Source of the DNA: Loripinus fragilis
Lineage: Eukaryota > Mollusca > Bivalvia > Lucinida > Lucinidae
Reading direction: 5' to 3'
DNA length: 64,000 nucleotides
Assembly: GCA_964019695.1 (NCBI GenBank)
Contig: OZ026515.1
Span: 133,818,849 to 133,882,848, forward strand
Both the position numbers and the translations under genes were made by a program. Each line of letters starts with the position of its first letter. Position 1 is the stretch's first letter. Positions 32,801 through 40,693 of this stretch are shown here, piece after piece. The notes beneath the pieces were generated by a model. It did not search any database. It was not told where the DNA came from and worked only from the letters and a program-made list of their open reading frames with translations.

Positions 32801-35800
32801 GTGCTGATCAGACTGCGCAGATATGCAGGCTGGTCTGCGCCTTTGTTGTTCCCAAAACCCCGAAGACAGATTTTCTCGCGTCAAGGCCCATTTTAAACTC
32901 TATAACAGAACAAATACAACCAGTAGTAACAAATAGGGAGCACAGTGGCTCAGTGGTATAGTGCTTGACTCGAGACCGAAGGGCTGCGGGTTAGAGCCTC
33001 ACCGGCGTCACTGCATTGTGGTCCTTGAGCAAGACACATTTATCCTAGCTTAGTCCTGGTTCAACCCAGGAAGACCCTTCCCTATATAACTGAAAGATTG
33101 TTGATGGGAAATAAAGAATCAAATCAAACAAAAGTAGTAACACATCACAGTACAGTCCTGCCAGCCAAGAGTGACAGTGGCATCATGTTTTGTTTACAAA
33201 GACAGATAGGATTCATACACAAGTGATCTATCGATTCACATCAATTCGGAGGATTAGTGTACAAGTTAATGTTTAACGGGTAGCATTGAACTATATACTT
33301 AGCGATTGTAAACTGTCACCATTGGCCGGCACGGCACTAGATGATCTTAAATTTGGAACAGAAGTTACTTGCCCCATGACAAAGAGCCCAGACTGAGATC
33401 AGACTGCTTCTAGTGAAGCATTCTGATCAGGGTCTTCCCTGTTAGTTTTTCTGGCATGTATTTTGTGAACCCCAGTCCAGCTGATAACCTACACTTTATT
33501 TGAGAACATAAAGAGAAAAGTGTTCGAAATATTAGAATGACTACCATATATATCAACAAGCTATCAGAAATGCCAAACCAGTCCATGTAACAGTGATGGC
33601 AAACTTTGCAAATAAATACATGAACAACTGATACAAGAATCTTTTGACTTTTCCCTCTTGGTGAAACAAACTAGATGGCCTGAAGTCACTCATGTGAATT
33701 TCACTCATCCCTTAATAGAAATGAAATCAATTCCTTAGCATCTACTATTCCACACAAATGGGTTAACATTATAGCTTCTTGCCCCTTAATTGAGGACCAT
33801 AACATAAAAGTACTAAACTCTTAGCTGTAGGTGCAATTTGTGGTCCCTTTATATCAATCCACAGAGCTATCCCCACGTTTAAGTTTGAACAATCTTAGTG
33901 GTGAACCTCTAGATGATACTACAACTGAATTTATTTAACTGGCTGAGAAAAAGCGACAAATGCTCTGAAAGCCTCACATTTTATCTCTTTTCTATTCCCC
34001 AAAGACCCCAACTCATAATACCTGTAGCAACAAAGCAAGTGCCAAAGTGCCCAAGAAGGGGCTTCATTTTTAGAACCACTATATTGCCAAACTATGGCAC
34101 AAATGGCAAATGACCCTATAGATTTACATGGATTTTAGAATAAGACGTTTATTGACTTATGCCAGGACATTAGTTTAGAGTGCGTATCGAAAAACTAATT
34201 TTCTTCTTTCTCAACCAAAACATATGTTGTGGGTACTCAAAAGAACTGTCTCAATGAGACGGTTCTTTTGAGCACCCAAAACATGTTAAAACTGAACGGT
34301 GACCTATATCAAAGTGACTGGACATTTAATTTTTCAGCCATATAGGTATGTCGTGGCATGTGTCACGTGACTTACACCTGGTGTGCCTTTCATCGTACAC
34401 ACAAAATGGCGACACAGCTTGAGAAACCGCTGCATTTATAGATATCTTGAAGAGCATACTTTGTTGTAAATATTGCTTATTGGTACACCATTTTAATAAC
34501 AATCGAAAAAACATATATGAAATATTGCTAAATGCTATGTTTCTGCAATGTTAAAATTAATCCTATTGAGTTATGACCGTGTAAATATCGGCTGATTTTA
34601 TGAAAGTTGCTGAAATCGTCAAAAATGGCTTCAACAATATCTCTTTCACTGCGACGAAAAAAGCTTCAAACATGGCTATGTCTGTGTCTCGATTTATCAA
34701 TATTCATTAACTAAGATGTCATATGATTCATAATTATTGTTATTATACTATTTCATTGTTTTTGAAGGTGTTAAAAGTTTTGGTAAACAATAGAGAAATT
34801 ACACTGTGTATATTCCAAAACTGCGGTAAAAGCAAATTGTGTAGATAAATGGTATCGATTTACCTGTGTGAAATGCCCGACAGAGTTATTTGAGTTGAGT
34901 ATTGGTATCTCATTGGAGTTTCTAGTCACTCTTATATAGGTCACTGAACTGATGGATAAGGAAATATTTATAATCTTACACTCAAAAATTTTGTTTATCT
35001 AAACCTGTAAATGCAGATTAAGATCTTTTTGATTGGGAAATGTAAAAAGATATTTCAAAAGTGTTTTTTTACAAAGGTTTATTTTTCCAGGCCAAATTAA
35101 TATTGGTTGGTTGGTTGGTTTTGTTGCTTTACGTCCCAAGTCAACACTTATGGTCATTGCGGGACGGTCAGTTCACCTAACCACACTTTTTTCCTGGGCA
35201 GGCTTGAACAAGCGGTTAACCAGTAATTCGTGCACAACCTTTCGCTTGTAACTGACAACAACCCTTCTTGAATAAATCAGCGGAAGGGAGGAGAATCACC
35301 GTAGAAATAATTTCATGATCAATCTCCACGAAAGTATGGGACCGGACCGGAATCGAACTCGCGACCCCTGGATATGCAGCCAGACACACATCTGTAGCCA
35401 GACACGTTACCGACTGCGCTACGCGGCCCGGCCCAAATTAATATAATCAAATTATTCATTAACCTTGATAACAGGTTTATATAAACAAAAATTTTCAGCA
35501 TAAAATCGTTAATATTTTCTTACCCATAATTTTTGGCATATGTTTTGGGTGCTCAAAAGAACCGTCTCATTGAGACAGTTCTTTTGAGCACCCACAATAT
35601 ATGTTTTAGTTGAGAAATAAAATAACTCTTTTTCTGTTACACACTCGTAACTAAAGTCCTGCTTGATCTTTATTTGGAGCACTGTCATATACACCTACCT
35701 TTTTCTTTCTTTTGACCTTTGGACTTTTTGGTTGCGTAAGTTCTGAAAACTGACCATGATGGTAGAGCCGGTGCACACAACAACTGTTGTTCAATACGTT

Positions 35801-35894
35801 TAACGCTACAATTAAGGTGTCTTGTGATATCAGTGTGTCGAAGGACAGTTCTCAAACACACGGTAGATCTGACAAAGTGCCTCACCAGAGCCAT
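20721..35894 (-). CDS. MRRF: Mitochondrial ribosome recycling factor gene (six exons)
   Basis: Mitochondrial RRF splits post-termination mitoribosomes together with EF-G2. Joining 35699-35894, 32474-32623, 31681-31799, 24455-24549, 22482-22647 and 20721-20804 on the minus strand gives 269 codons plus stop, with every junction at GT/AG and in phase (1, 1, 0, 2, 0). Human MRRF is of similar length (about 262). Residues 1 to about 55 are Arg-rich with few acids, a mitochondrial targeting sequence. Then come KLDVSEEDIHG, NLALRSSTGSFDNLMIDTG, FPLNQLAQI, LLVINLATMPQ, LRSSGMNINPQQEGT, VPIPKISREHRETLAKSAK (with the family's invariant Arg-Glu-His-Arg) and a C-terminal helix ending KVKELLGEH. The identification is from remembered family motifs; the splice sites were read directly. 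Introns are rich in transposons. Confidence 0.93.
20880..21090. mobile_element. MITE-E related copy
   Basis: Shares ACAGTTTGGACTCAAATAAGG with an inverted return (ACCTGGGTTCAAACTG) and CACTCTGATGGGAG with the MITE-E family. The ends are diverged. Confidence 0.45.
21345..21985. repeat. Tandem array of about 120-bp units
   Basis: Six units, each with TTTAATTTGATATGCAACAT, GACCATGTTCTGAAAAAGTT, a G- or C-rich variable part and GCTACCATGTTGCTGCATT. It lies in MRRF intron 5. Homopolymer G/C runs interrupt it at 21511 and 21755. Confidence 0.8.
22315..22490. repeat. About 40-bp minisatellite at the MRRF exon 5 donor
   Basis: About five units of TTTGGTGGTGTCTCAAATAA plus ATACATACCA. Each unit's minus strand carries a GGTATGT- or GGTACAT-like motif, and the first unit overlaps the real 5' splice site. 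Confidence 0.8.
22482..22647 (-). CDS. MRRF: MRRF exon 5
   Basis: Residues 187-242. Acceptor TTTTTTCAG|A, donor AAAATG|GTATGT. Encodes KISREHRETLAKSAK and a Lys-rich helix of the domain I three-helix bundle. The donor lies at the edge of a minisatellite that repeats donor-like motifs. Confidence 0.9.
22668..22896. mobile_element. MITE-B copy 3, 20 nt from the MRRF exon 5 acceptor
   Basis: TIR AACCCTTTGTAT (22669) and ATACAAAGGGTT (to 22895). Core hairpin AGCAAACAGTGCAGACTCTG with its return ending CACTGTTTGCC; loop region TTAATAATG. Confidence 0.8.
23397..24101. mobile_element. 705-bp foldback element
   Basis: Two inverted arms of about 336 bp, 23397-23732 and 23765-24101, share near identity over their whole length (outer motif CACAGGAGCTTGACGTTGAC, inner motif TGTATAGTGTCATCTGATTG) around a 32-bp spacer. 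No coding capacity. It lies in MRRF intron 4. Confidence 0.88.
24273..24446 (+). mobile_element. MITE-A copy, 8 nt from the MRRF exon 4 donor
   Basis: TIR AGGCCTCAAGATAAG and CTTATCTTGACCT. Centre CTCTCAATGAGACGGTTCTT flanked by AAAACATATG and TTTTACGCTC. Only eight bases separate it from the exon. Confidence 0.85.
24455..24549 (-). CDS. MRRF: MRRF exon 4
   Basis: Residues 156-186 plus two bases. Acceptor TTTTTCAG|TAT, donor CCAAA|GTATGT. Encodes LRSSGMNINPQQEGT and VPIP, matching the domain II/I return strand of the family. Confidence 0.9.
24573..24700. mobile_element. MITE-E partial copy upstream of MRRF exon 4 acceptor
   Basis: Starts CACTCTTTGCATACTGGG, then AAAAAATCTTTCAGGAACAC and CAAACATTTTGGATCCAGAT, matching the right part of the family in reverse. 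It begins about 24 nt upstream of the acceptor. Confidence 0.6.
24927..25116 (+). mobile_element. MITE-A copy
   Basis: AATAAGAGTGTGTAACAG, AAAACATATGTTTTGGGTAC, central CATCTCAATGAGACCG hairpin, TTTTACGCTA and a TTAACTGGCCCTAT end. Confidence 0.85.
25134..25356. mobile_element. MITE-E reference copy
   Basis: Ends TTAACTCTTTCCTTGATAG and CAGCATACAAAGAGTAAA are imperfect inverted repeats. The core is a hairpin: ACAGTTTGGACCCAGATCAA, a short loop, and the return ending CCAAACTGC. Confidence 0.65.
25846..26036 (+). mobile_element. MITE-A copy
   Basis: GAATGTGTAACGAAAAAC, AACCAAAACATATGCTG, central ACCATCTCAATGAGACGGTT, and a right half ending TTTCTAAACCTG. Inserted in the repeat array. Confidence 0.85.
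26341..26528 (+). mobile_element. MITE-A copy
   Basis: TIR CCCCCAGATAAGAGCG and TCCTTATCTGGACCT; central GTCTCAGTGAGACAG hairpin. Confidence 0.85.
26715..26950. mobile_element. MITE-C copy 3
   Basis: AGCCGTGACACGAGTTTTCC and AACAATGTGGTATGTG at the left; CCACATTGTTGGAAATCACA at the right. The interior matches the copy at 20448, with AACATCATTTGGAATTTCTA. Confidence 0.8.
27649..28152 (-). mobile_element. Truncated copy of the 34298-34944 transposon
   Basis: Begins GTGACCTATATAAGAGTGAC and is the reverse complement of the complete copy at 34298-34944, with shared stretches such as GTGTCTCGATTTATC on the opposite strand. It is cut at about 28152, where the TRC element starts. Confidence 0.8.
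28153..31248 (+). mobile_element. TRC element 1 (about 170-bp tandem core, Helitron/Helentron-like ends)
   Basis: 5' block AAGTAGCCCAATGGGAAACG then ATCGCTCACCATGGAGCCAG. The core is a long run of about 170-bp units: GATGCTCAAGGGCAGCTAAC, CAAACTCATCCAAGC, GAAGAAGATCCA, CTAGAGTGGTCACAAC, CCCATTATAAGTCTATGGGG. The unique 3' block begins GAGCTATCTGTTGCCATGG and ends in the hairpin GAGCC-TTC-GGCTC (31225-31237) followed by GGTGAGCTAA. A second full 3' block ends at 30288, so two termini lie 960 bp apart. No Rep/helicase is coded, so it is non-autonomous. The Helitron assignment is inference. Confidence 0.7.
31321..31352. repeat. T run followed by poly-G run
   Basis: About ten T then about nineteen G, followed by TGGTAGGAGGAGGAGGGG. 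Low complexity; strong G-quadruplex potential. Confidence 0.8.
31681..31799 (-). CDS. MRRF: MRRF exon 3
   Basis: Residues 116-155. Acceptor is a long T run then CAG|GA; donor CACAG|GTAAG. Encodes GSFDNLMIDTGDGTFPLNQL through LLVINLATMPQ, the beta-barrel domain II core. Confidence 0.92.
32036..32250. mobile_element. MITE-E diverged copy
   Basis: Starts TTTAACTCTTTGCAAGCTG and contains GGAACTTTGGATCAAGATCA with an inverted return near 32195, as in the MITE-E core. Confidence 0.5.
32281..32464 (+). mobile_element. MITE-A copy, about 10 nt from the MRRF exon 2 donor
   Basis: TIR TCCAGATAAGAGTGTG and CCTTACCTGGACC. It holds the complete palindromic centre CTCAAAAGAACCGTCTC / GAGACGGTTCTTTTGAG, the best preserved in the window. 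Confidence 0.88.
32474..32623 (-). CDS. MRRF: MRRF exon 2
   Basis: Residues 66-115, phase 1 to phase 1. Acceptor TTTTTAG|AG and donor ACAG|GTAATA. Encodes KLDVSEEDIHGIIDSNQLKE and ends at LRSST, the N-terminal helix and start of domain II. Confidence 0.9.
32646..32895. mobile_element. MITE-D copy 2
   Basis: TTTTGGCCTCGATGCAACAA at the left and TCTCGCGTCAAGGCCCATTT at the right are inverted. Its left end is about 25-30 nt from the MRRF exon 2 acceptor. Confidence 0.75.
32938..33129 (+). repeat. tRNA-derived SINE-1, copy 4
   Basis: Plus strand: A box TGGCTCAGTGGTATAG, damaged B box GGGTTAGAGCC, body CTTGAGCAAGACACATTTAT, tail ATAAAGAATCAAATCAAAC. Confidence 0.85.
33130..34164. other. MRRF intron 1 sequence without identified features
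   Basis: A weak stem pairs GATCAGACTGCTTC with GAAGCATTCTGATC at 33391-33425, resembling the MITE-B core. Nothing else is identified. Confidence 0.4.
34170..35012 (+). mobile_element. MITE-A copy split by a transposon
   Basis: Left half 34170-34297 (AACCAAAACATATG, CTGTCTCAATGAGACGG) and right half 34945-35012 (GATGGATAAGGAAATATTTA, ending TTATCTAAACCTG) are separated by the 647-bp insertion at 34298-34944. Confidence 0.85.
34298..34944. mobile_element. 647-bp TIR transposon inserted in MITE-A
   Basis: Ends GGTGACCTATATCAAAGTGA and the inverted copy ending TATATAGGTCAC. ACTGAAC occurs at 34291-34297 and 34943-34949, overlapping the right TIR by two bases, a probable target duplication. No transposase frame. 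A truncated inverted copy lies at 27649-28152. Confidence 0.8.
35104..35432 (-). repeat. tRNA-derived SINE-2, copy 1
   Basis: Minus-strand head with A box TAGCGCAGTCGGTAACG and B box GAGTTCGATTCC. The tail is (CCAA)n. Flanking repeats CCAAATTAATAT at 35092-35103 and 35433-35444 are its target-site duplication. Confidence 0.9.
35496..35665 (-). mobile_element. MITE-A copy, inverted, near the MRRF exon 1 donor
   Basis: Contains GCTCAAAAGAACCGTCTCAT and the inverted half, then ACACACTCGTAAC, the reverse of the family's left end. It lies about 38 nt inside intron 1. Confidence 0.8.
35699..35894 (-). CDS. MRRF: MRRF exon 1 (start codon, targeting peptide)
   Basis: Begins at the ATG at 35894 and encodes residues 1-65 plus one base. 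The peptide starts MALVRHFVRSTVCLRTVLRH and is rich in Arg, Leu and Ser with hardly any acidic residues, then turns Lys-rich (TKKSKGQKKEK). Donor G|GTAGGT at 35698. The same frame stays open upstream through a minisatellite to a Met codon at 36287, but this ATG directly precedes the targeting-type sequence and is preferred. Confidence 0.85.
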
Positions 35895-36002
35895 CCTATC
35901 TGAAATGAATACCGGTAGTGGGAAATCAAATTTTGATAACCATATCTGACCTAGATTACCTAATATTAAAACACATGAATTTTTTTTTTTCAAAATTCTA
36001 TA

Positions 36003-36283
36003 CGATATCCTCTTTTGGAAACAGTGTAGACCAGATCTGTTGCCTTCTATCGATAGAAGCCAACAGATCAGGATATCCTCTTTTGGAAACAGTGTAGATC
36101 CGGATCTGTTGCCTTCTATCAATAGAAGCCAATAGAACAGGATATCCTCTTTTGGAAACAGTGTAGATCCAGATCTGTTGCCTTCTATCGATAGAAGCCA
36201 ACAGATCAGGATATCCTCTTTTGGAAACAGTGTAGATCCAGATCTGTTGCCTTCTATCAATAGAAGCCAACAGAACAGGATAC
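36003..36283. repeat. Four-copy 69-bp hairpin minisatellite upstream of MRRF
   Basis: Four units with spacing 68, 69 and 69 bp: CTCTTTTGGAAACAGTGTAG, then GATCTGTTGCCTTCTATCGA and ATAGAAGCCAACAGATC. Each unit contains a near-perfect palindrome around ATCGAT. It starts about 110 bp upstream of the MRRF start codon. Confidence 0.9.
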
Positions 36284-36307
36284 ACACTGTTTCATCTATA
36301 CATATAC

Positions 36308-36625
36308 CAGGGGATAAAGCTAGGTTGCAACTACCGGTGAAAAATTTGCCCTAAGGGCCGAAAATTTGCCCAAAGAGCGGCCTAAAAAGACTACCTTTTT
36401 TACAATTTTCATCAATCACCACACAAAGGCAAGCTATGGTGACAATATACTGCCACTGCATCTCATTTCTCCTGCCATTAAATGGCAATAGTATGTGTTA
36501 TGACTAATTTGCTTTTAACTATGACAGAAAATGCCGTAATTTTGCACTTCTCCCATTCTACCCACTCCTCTAATATTACTGAAGGGAGAATTCTCCCTAC
36601 TGTCAGGGCCTAGCTTAAACCCTGT
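36308..36625. mobile_element. Putative MITE
   Basis: GGGATAAAGCTAGG at the left and CCTAGCTTAAACCC at the right are imperfect inverted repeats. No further support. Confidence 0.4.
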
Positions 36626-36666
36626 ATACATGTACAATGAATCTGTAATGGTAATGAAACAAGATA

Positions 36667-37157
36667 CAGGCCTTCAGATTTATGGTGGGCCCGGGTCATT
36701 GTTCCATGATTTCCAAATATGGCCCATCACTTTCCAAGGCAGTGGGCCCAGTGAACCCATCCTTTTTAGTTGTGAAAAATTCTCACTTTAATAAAAATAT
36801 TCATCTTACAGCAAGTCTACGAACTCCAAAAAACAGAATGTACATGTAGGTAGTCAATACGGTAAAACATGTCTTAAGCAGCCACTCAAAAAGACAAAAC
36901 AAAGATCTTAATAACAAATGGTAGCTTAATGAAGGTCGTTGAGCGGCCGCTTAAGACGGGTTTTACTGTATAATCAGCAGTCAATATACAAATATGCATA
37001 CAAGTGTCTGAGTCAGTTTGTAGCTAAAGTAAACTACCCAAATGTCAACTGTGGTTAGTTTGATATGCTCGGGCCCATCATTTCAGAAAATGACCCACCA
37101 TTTTTTGCTCCATGGGTCACTTCGGCCCACCAATATTGAAAAAAATCTGAAGCCCTG
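36667..37157. mobile_element. hAT-like MITE with AAGATA flanks
   Basis: Ends CAGGCCTTCAGATTTATGG and AAAAATCTGAAGCCCTG are inverted, with GGTGGGCC and GGCCCACC just inside. AAGATA flanks both sides (36661-36666, 37158-37163). It contains a smaller element at 36860-36968. Confidence 0.65.
36860..36968. mobile_element. 109-bp pogo/Tc1-like MITE
   Basis: TIR CGGTAAAACATGTCTTAAGC and the inverted copy ending GGGTTTTACTG (24 bp, four mismatches), flanked by TA on both sides. Confidence 0.7.
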
Positions 37158-37163
37158 AAGATA

Positions 37164-37553
37164 GCAAGCAGTCTGAAGGAGAGCTAAATCCCCCCCCCCC
37201 CCCTGCTTAATCCCATGATCTTGACTTTCAGTGAGCGACACTGAGTGTAGCTAGCGACACTGAGTGTAGCTGAGTCATATGTTCTGCAAACCGTTTCACT
37301 GAGAGGAACATTTGCATGAAGAAGTGGGACATAACCCCCCCCAAACCCCCCAGCACAGATAATGACTTTGAACCAAAAAAGCTACGGAAAGCACCAGAAT
37401 GCGTTAATTTCACCTCTTATCATCACAATTATGTTTATGAATGACTGATTCTAATACATGTAATAAAATGAATTGCAAAATGTCCAGAAAATTGTGTGCT
37501 CTTTGTTGTTATTTCATATAACGAGGCTTATTATACTCGCTTTTTTCTTTAGA
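37164..37553. other. Unassigned sequence with a 19-bp direct duplication
   Basis: AGCGACACTGAGTGTAGCT occurs twice in tandem at about 37234-37271, after a 14-base C run. No gene seen. Confidence 0.5.
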
Positions 37554-38073
37554 AACAAGTTGCCTAATTGGCGACGATCGCTCACCTGGGAGCCAGCATA
37601 ATGTTTGGAGATACCATAAATGATGATGCTCAAAGGCAGATAACTCTGAACTTGAAACAGTGACCAGGAACTAATTAAAAAACATAAGATATTATGCCAG
37701 TCCTGGTTATCTGCAAGTTTTAAAAAGAACTGAAATGGTGAAAGTGTATTTTCAGATGCTCAAGGGCAGCTAACTCTGTTGTCAATGATGGGTTCTGACC
37801 ACTCCAATCTTTAATGTATGTCCTGATAACCTACAAGGATGAAAATAATAAAATGAAAAATGAAAGCGCAAGAGTGGTCACAACATTATACAGCTATATT
37901 TTAGACCCTCAAGTGCAGCTAACTCTGTAATTGGTGGTTGGTTGTAGCGGATAATCTAACTCATTGAAGCTTTTATGGGTGTCATTGTTACCTGCAAGAA
38001 TGAGGAAGATCCATTCAAAAATGATTATGAGGGTGCTAGAGTGGTCACAAAAGATCTCCAATTGTAAGTCCAT

Positions 38074-38627
38074 TAGAGCTGCAATGATTCACTGAAATCG
38101 TATCGTGTCGCAATACTTGTTCTGACGATACGCGTATTGTATCGTGAGGTCATTTCACAATACGCTAACGCTACAGCACTTAGTGTTACATATCAGAAAT
38201 GAATTTTAAAAACACATGCTTTTGTACAAAAGGAATGTTACCATTTTCCCTTTTATTTTTTCTGCTTTAATGAGTAAACCCTTTTCCATGTTAAACTCTT
38301 GATATATCCTGTTTTAAAACAGTGTAGAACAAGATCAGCTGACTTCTGAGAATCCCAATATACACAGTTTTTGGCTCTGCTTGTAAATAAATGCTAATGA
38401 TTGGAGTTTGGAATATTTTAAATGAATTTGATAACTCTGGGGAATAATGTAGTGCATAAAAAACTGACAAGGGCTAATTTTGAGTATTTACTTCTCCTAA
38501 TTTCATAGATCTATGATATTTCTAAGGTTCTCAAGTTGTCAAAAAAATATCGCGATGCATATCGTATCGTGAGGCAAATATCGTGATGCGTATCGTATCG
38601 TGAGGTAACTGTATCGTTGCAGCCCTA
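38074..38627. mobile_element. 554-bp hAT MITE
   Basis: TAGAGCTGCAATGATTC at the left and ATCGTTGCAGCCCTA at the right are inverted, with subterminal ATCGTATCGTGAGG repeats. AAGTCCAT is duplicated exactly at 38066-38073 and 38628-38635, the 8-bp target duplication of hAT elements. No transposase. Confidence 0.9.
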
Positions 38628-40051
38628 AAGTCCATGCAGATTTTATACTATGAACACTCAAGGGCAGTTAACTCAACAGTCTGAGGTTAGTTCTTCTTAA
38701 TGTTCAAACTCATCCAAGTTTTATGATTGTCCTTGTAACATGAAAAAATGAAGATGATCCAATCAAAAATGAAGGCGCTAGAGTAGTCACAACATTATCA
38801 ATCACTTTTTAAGATGATCAAGGGGAGCTAACTCTATAATAGATGATGGGATCTTGAGGATATTCAATCTCATTCAAACTTTTATAGTTGTCCTTCATAT
38901 CTGCAAGAATAAAGAAGATCCATTCAAAATTGAAAGCACTAGAGTGGTCACAACATTTCTCCCATTATAAGTCTATGGGGATTTTTCCCAACCCTCAAGG
39001 CTAGCTAACTCATGTCCTTGGTCGGATCCTGCAGAATTTCAAACTCATCCAAGCTTTTATGTTTGTCCTTGTTAGATGAAAGAATGAAGAAGATCCAATC
39101 AAAAATGTAGACGCTAGAGCGTTCACAACATTATCCATCAAATTTTAGGATGCCCAAGGGGAGCTTACTCCAAAATAGGTGATGGGATCTTGACGAAATT
39201 CAAACTCATCCAAGCTTTAATAGTTGTTCTTCATATCTGCAAGAATAAAGAAGATCCATTCAAAATTGAAAGCACTAGAGTGGTCACAACATTTCTCCCA
39301 TTATAAGTCTATGGGGATTTTTCCCAACCCTGAAGGGCAGCTAACTCATGTCCTTGGTTGGATCCTGCAGAATTTCAAACTCATCCAAGCTTTTATGTTT
39401 GTCCTTGTTAGATGAAAGAATGAAGAAGATCAAATCAAAACTGTAGACGCTAGAGCGGTCACAACATTATCAAATTTTAGGATGCCCAAGGGGAGCTAAC
39501 TCCAAAATAGGTGATGGGATATTGACGAAATTCAAACTCATCCAAGCTTTAATAGTTTTTCTTATTGTATGCAAGAATGAAGAAGATCCATTCAAAATTG
39601 AAAGCATTAGAGAAGTCACAATATTTCTCCCATTATAAGTCTATGGGGATTTTTTCAGACGCTCAAGGGCAGGTAACTCATAAGTCCCTTGTCAGATCCT
39701 ACTGAATTTGGAACCCATCCAAGATACTATGGGTTACCTTGTTGCCTGCAAGAATGAAGAAGATCCAATCAAAGATGAAGGAGCTTGAGTGGTCACAACA
39801 TTATTCATTAATTTTTCTTACGCTCAAGGGGAGCTAACTCCGAAGTCAGTGATGGAATCTTACCCAAATTCAAACTCATCGGAGCTTTTATGGTTGGTCT
39901 GTTATCTGCAAGAATGAAGAAGATCCATCCAAAAATGAAGGTACTAGAGTGGTCACAACATTTCTCCCATTATAAGTCTATGGGGTATTTTCCAGACGCT
40001 TCATAAGTGCCTGGTCCAATCTTGCCGAATTTCGAACCCATTCAAGATATG

Positions 40052-40375
40052 GTTGGTTGGTTTTGTTGCTTTACGTCCCAAGTCAACAGCTATGGTCATT
40101 GCGGGACGGTCAGTTCACCTAACCACACTTTTTCCTGGGCAGGCTTGAACAAGCGGTTAACCAGTAATTCGTGCACATACTTTCGCTTGTAACTGACAAC
40201 AACCCTTCTTGAATGAATCAGCGGAAGGGAGGAGAATGACCGTAGAAATCATTTCATGATCAATCTCCACGAAAGTATGGGACCGGATCGGGATCGAACT
40301 CGTGACCCCTGGATATGCAGTCAGACACGCATCTGTAGCCAGACACGTTACCGACTGCGCTACGCGGCCCGGTAA
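40052..40375 (-). repeat. tRNA-derived SINE-2, copy 2
   Basis: Same family as 35104. Minus-strand A box TAGCGCAGTCGGTAACG and B box GAGTTCGATCCC. The duplication CCATTCAAGATATG lies at 40038-40051 and 40376-40389, inside a TRC repeat unit. Confidence 0.92.
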
Positions 40376-40693
40376 CCATTCAAGATATGATGGTTGTTCT
40401 CGTTACCTGCAAGAATAAAGAAGAGCCAGTCAAAAATGAAGGAGCTAGAGTGGTCACAAGATTTTCCCCATTATAACCCTATGAGAGCTATCTGCTGCCA
40501 TGGAAACCAGAGTTCTGATCTGATCTAGCCCAAAACCTAATAGTCAATCCCCCACCCCAATGATGCTCCTGATGAAATTTGATTATGATTGGCCAGCTGG
40601 TCTCAGAGATATTAATGTTTGAAAGTGTGGACGGACGCTCGCTCGAGTCCCATACTATAAGTTCACCCTGAGCCTTCAGCTCTGGTGAGCTAA

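Larger units (their letters stand above)
37554..40693 (+). mobile_element. TRC element 2
   Basis: 5' block AACAAGTTGCCTAATTGGCG then ATCGCTCACCTGGGAGCCAG; about 170-bp units as in element 1; 3' block ending in the GAGCC-TTC-GGCTC-like hairpin (here with one change, TTCAGCTC) and GGTGAGCTAA at 40693. A hAT MITE (38074) and a SINE (40052) have inserted in the core. Confidence 0.7.

Noticed and set aside
35895..36287. In-frame N-terminal extension of MRRF through the minisatellite
   Set aside because: The frame is open only because the unit is 69 bp; the peptide is repeat-encoded and hydrophobic, while the ATG at 35894 directly precedes a mitochondrial-type presequence.
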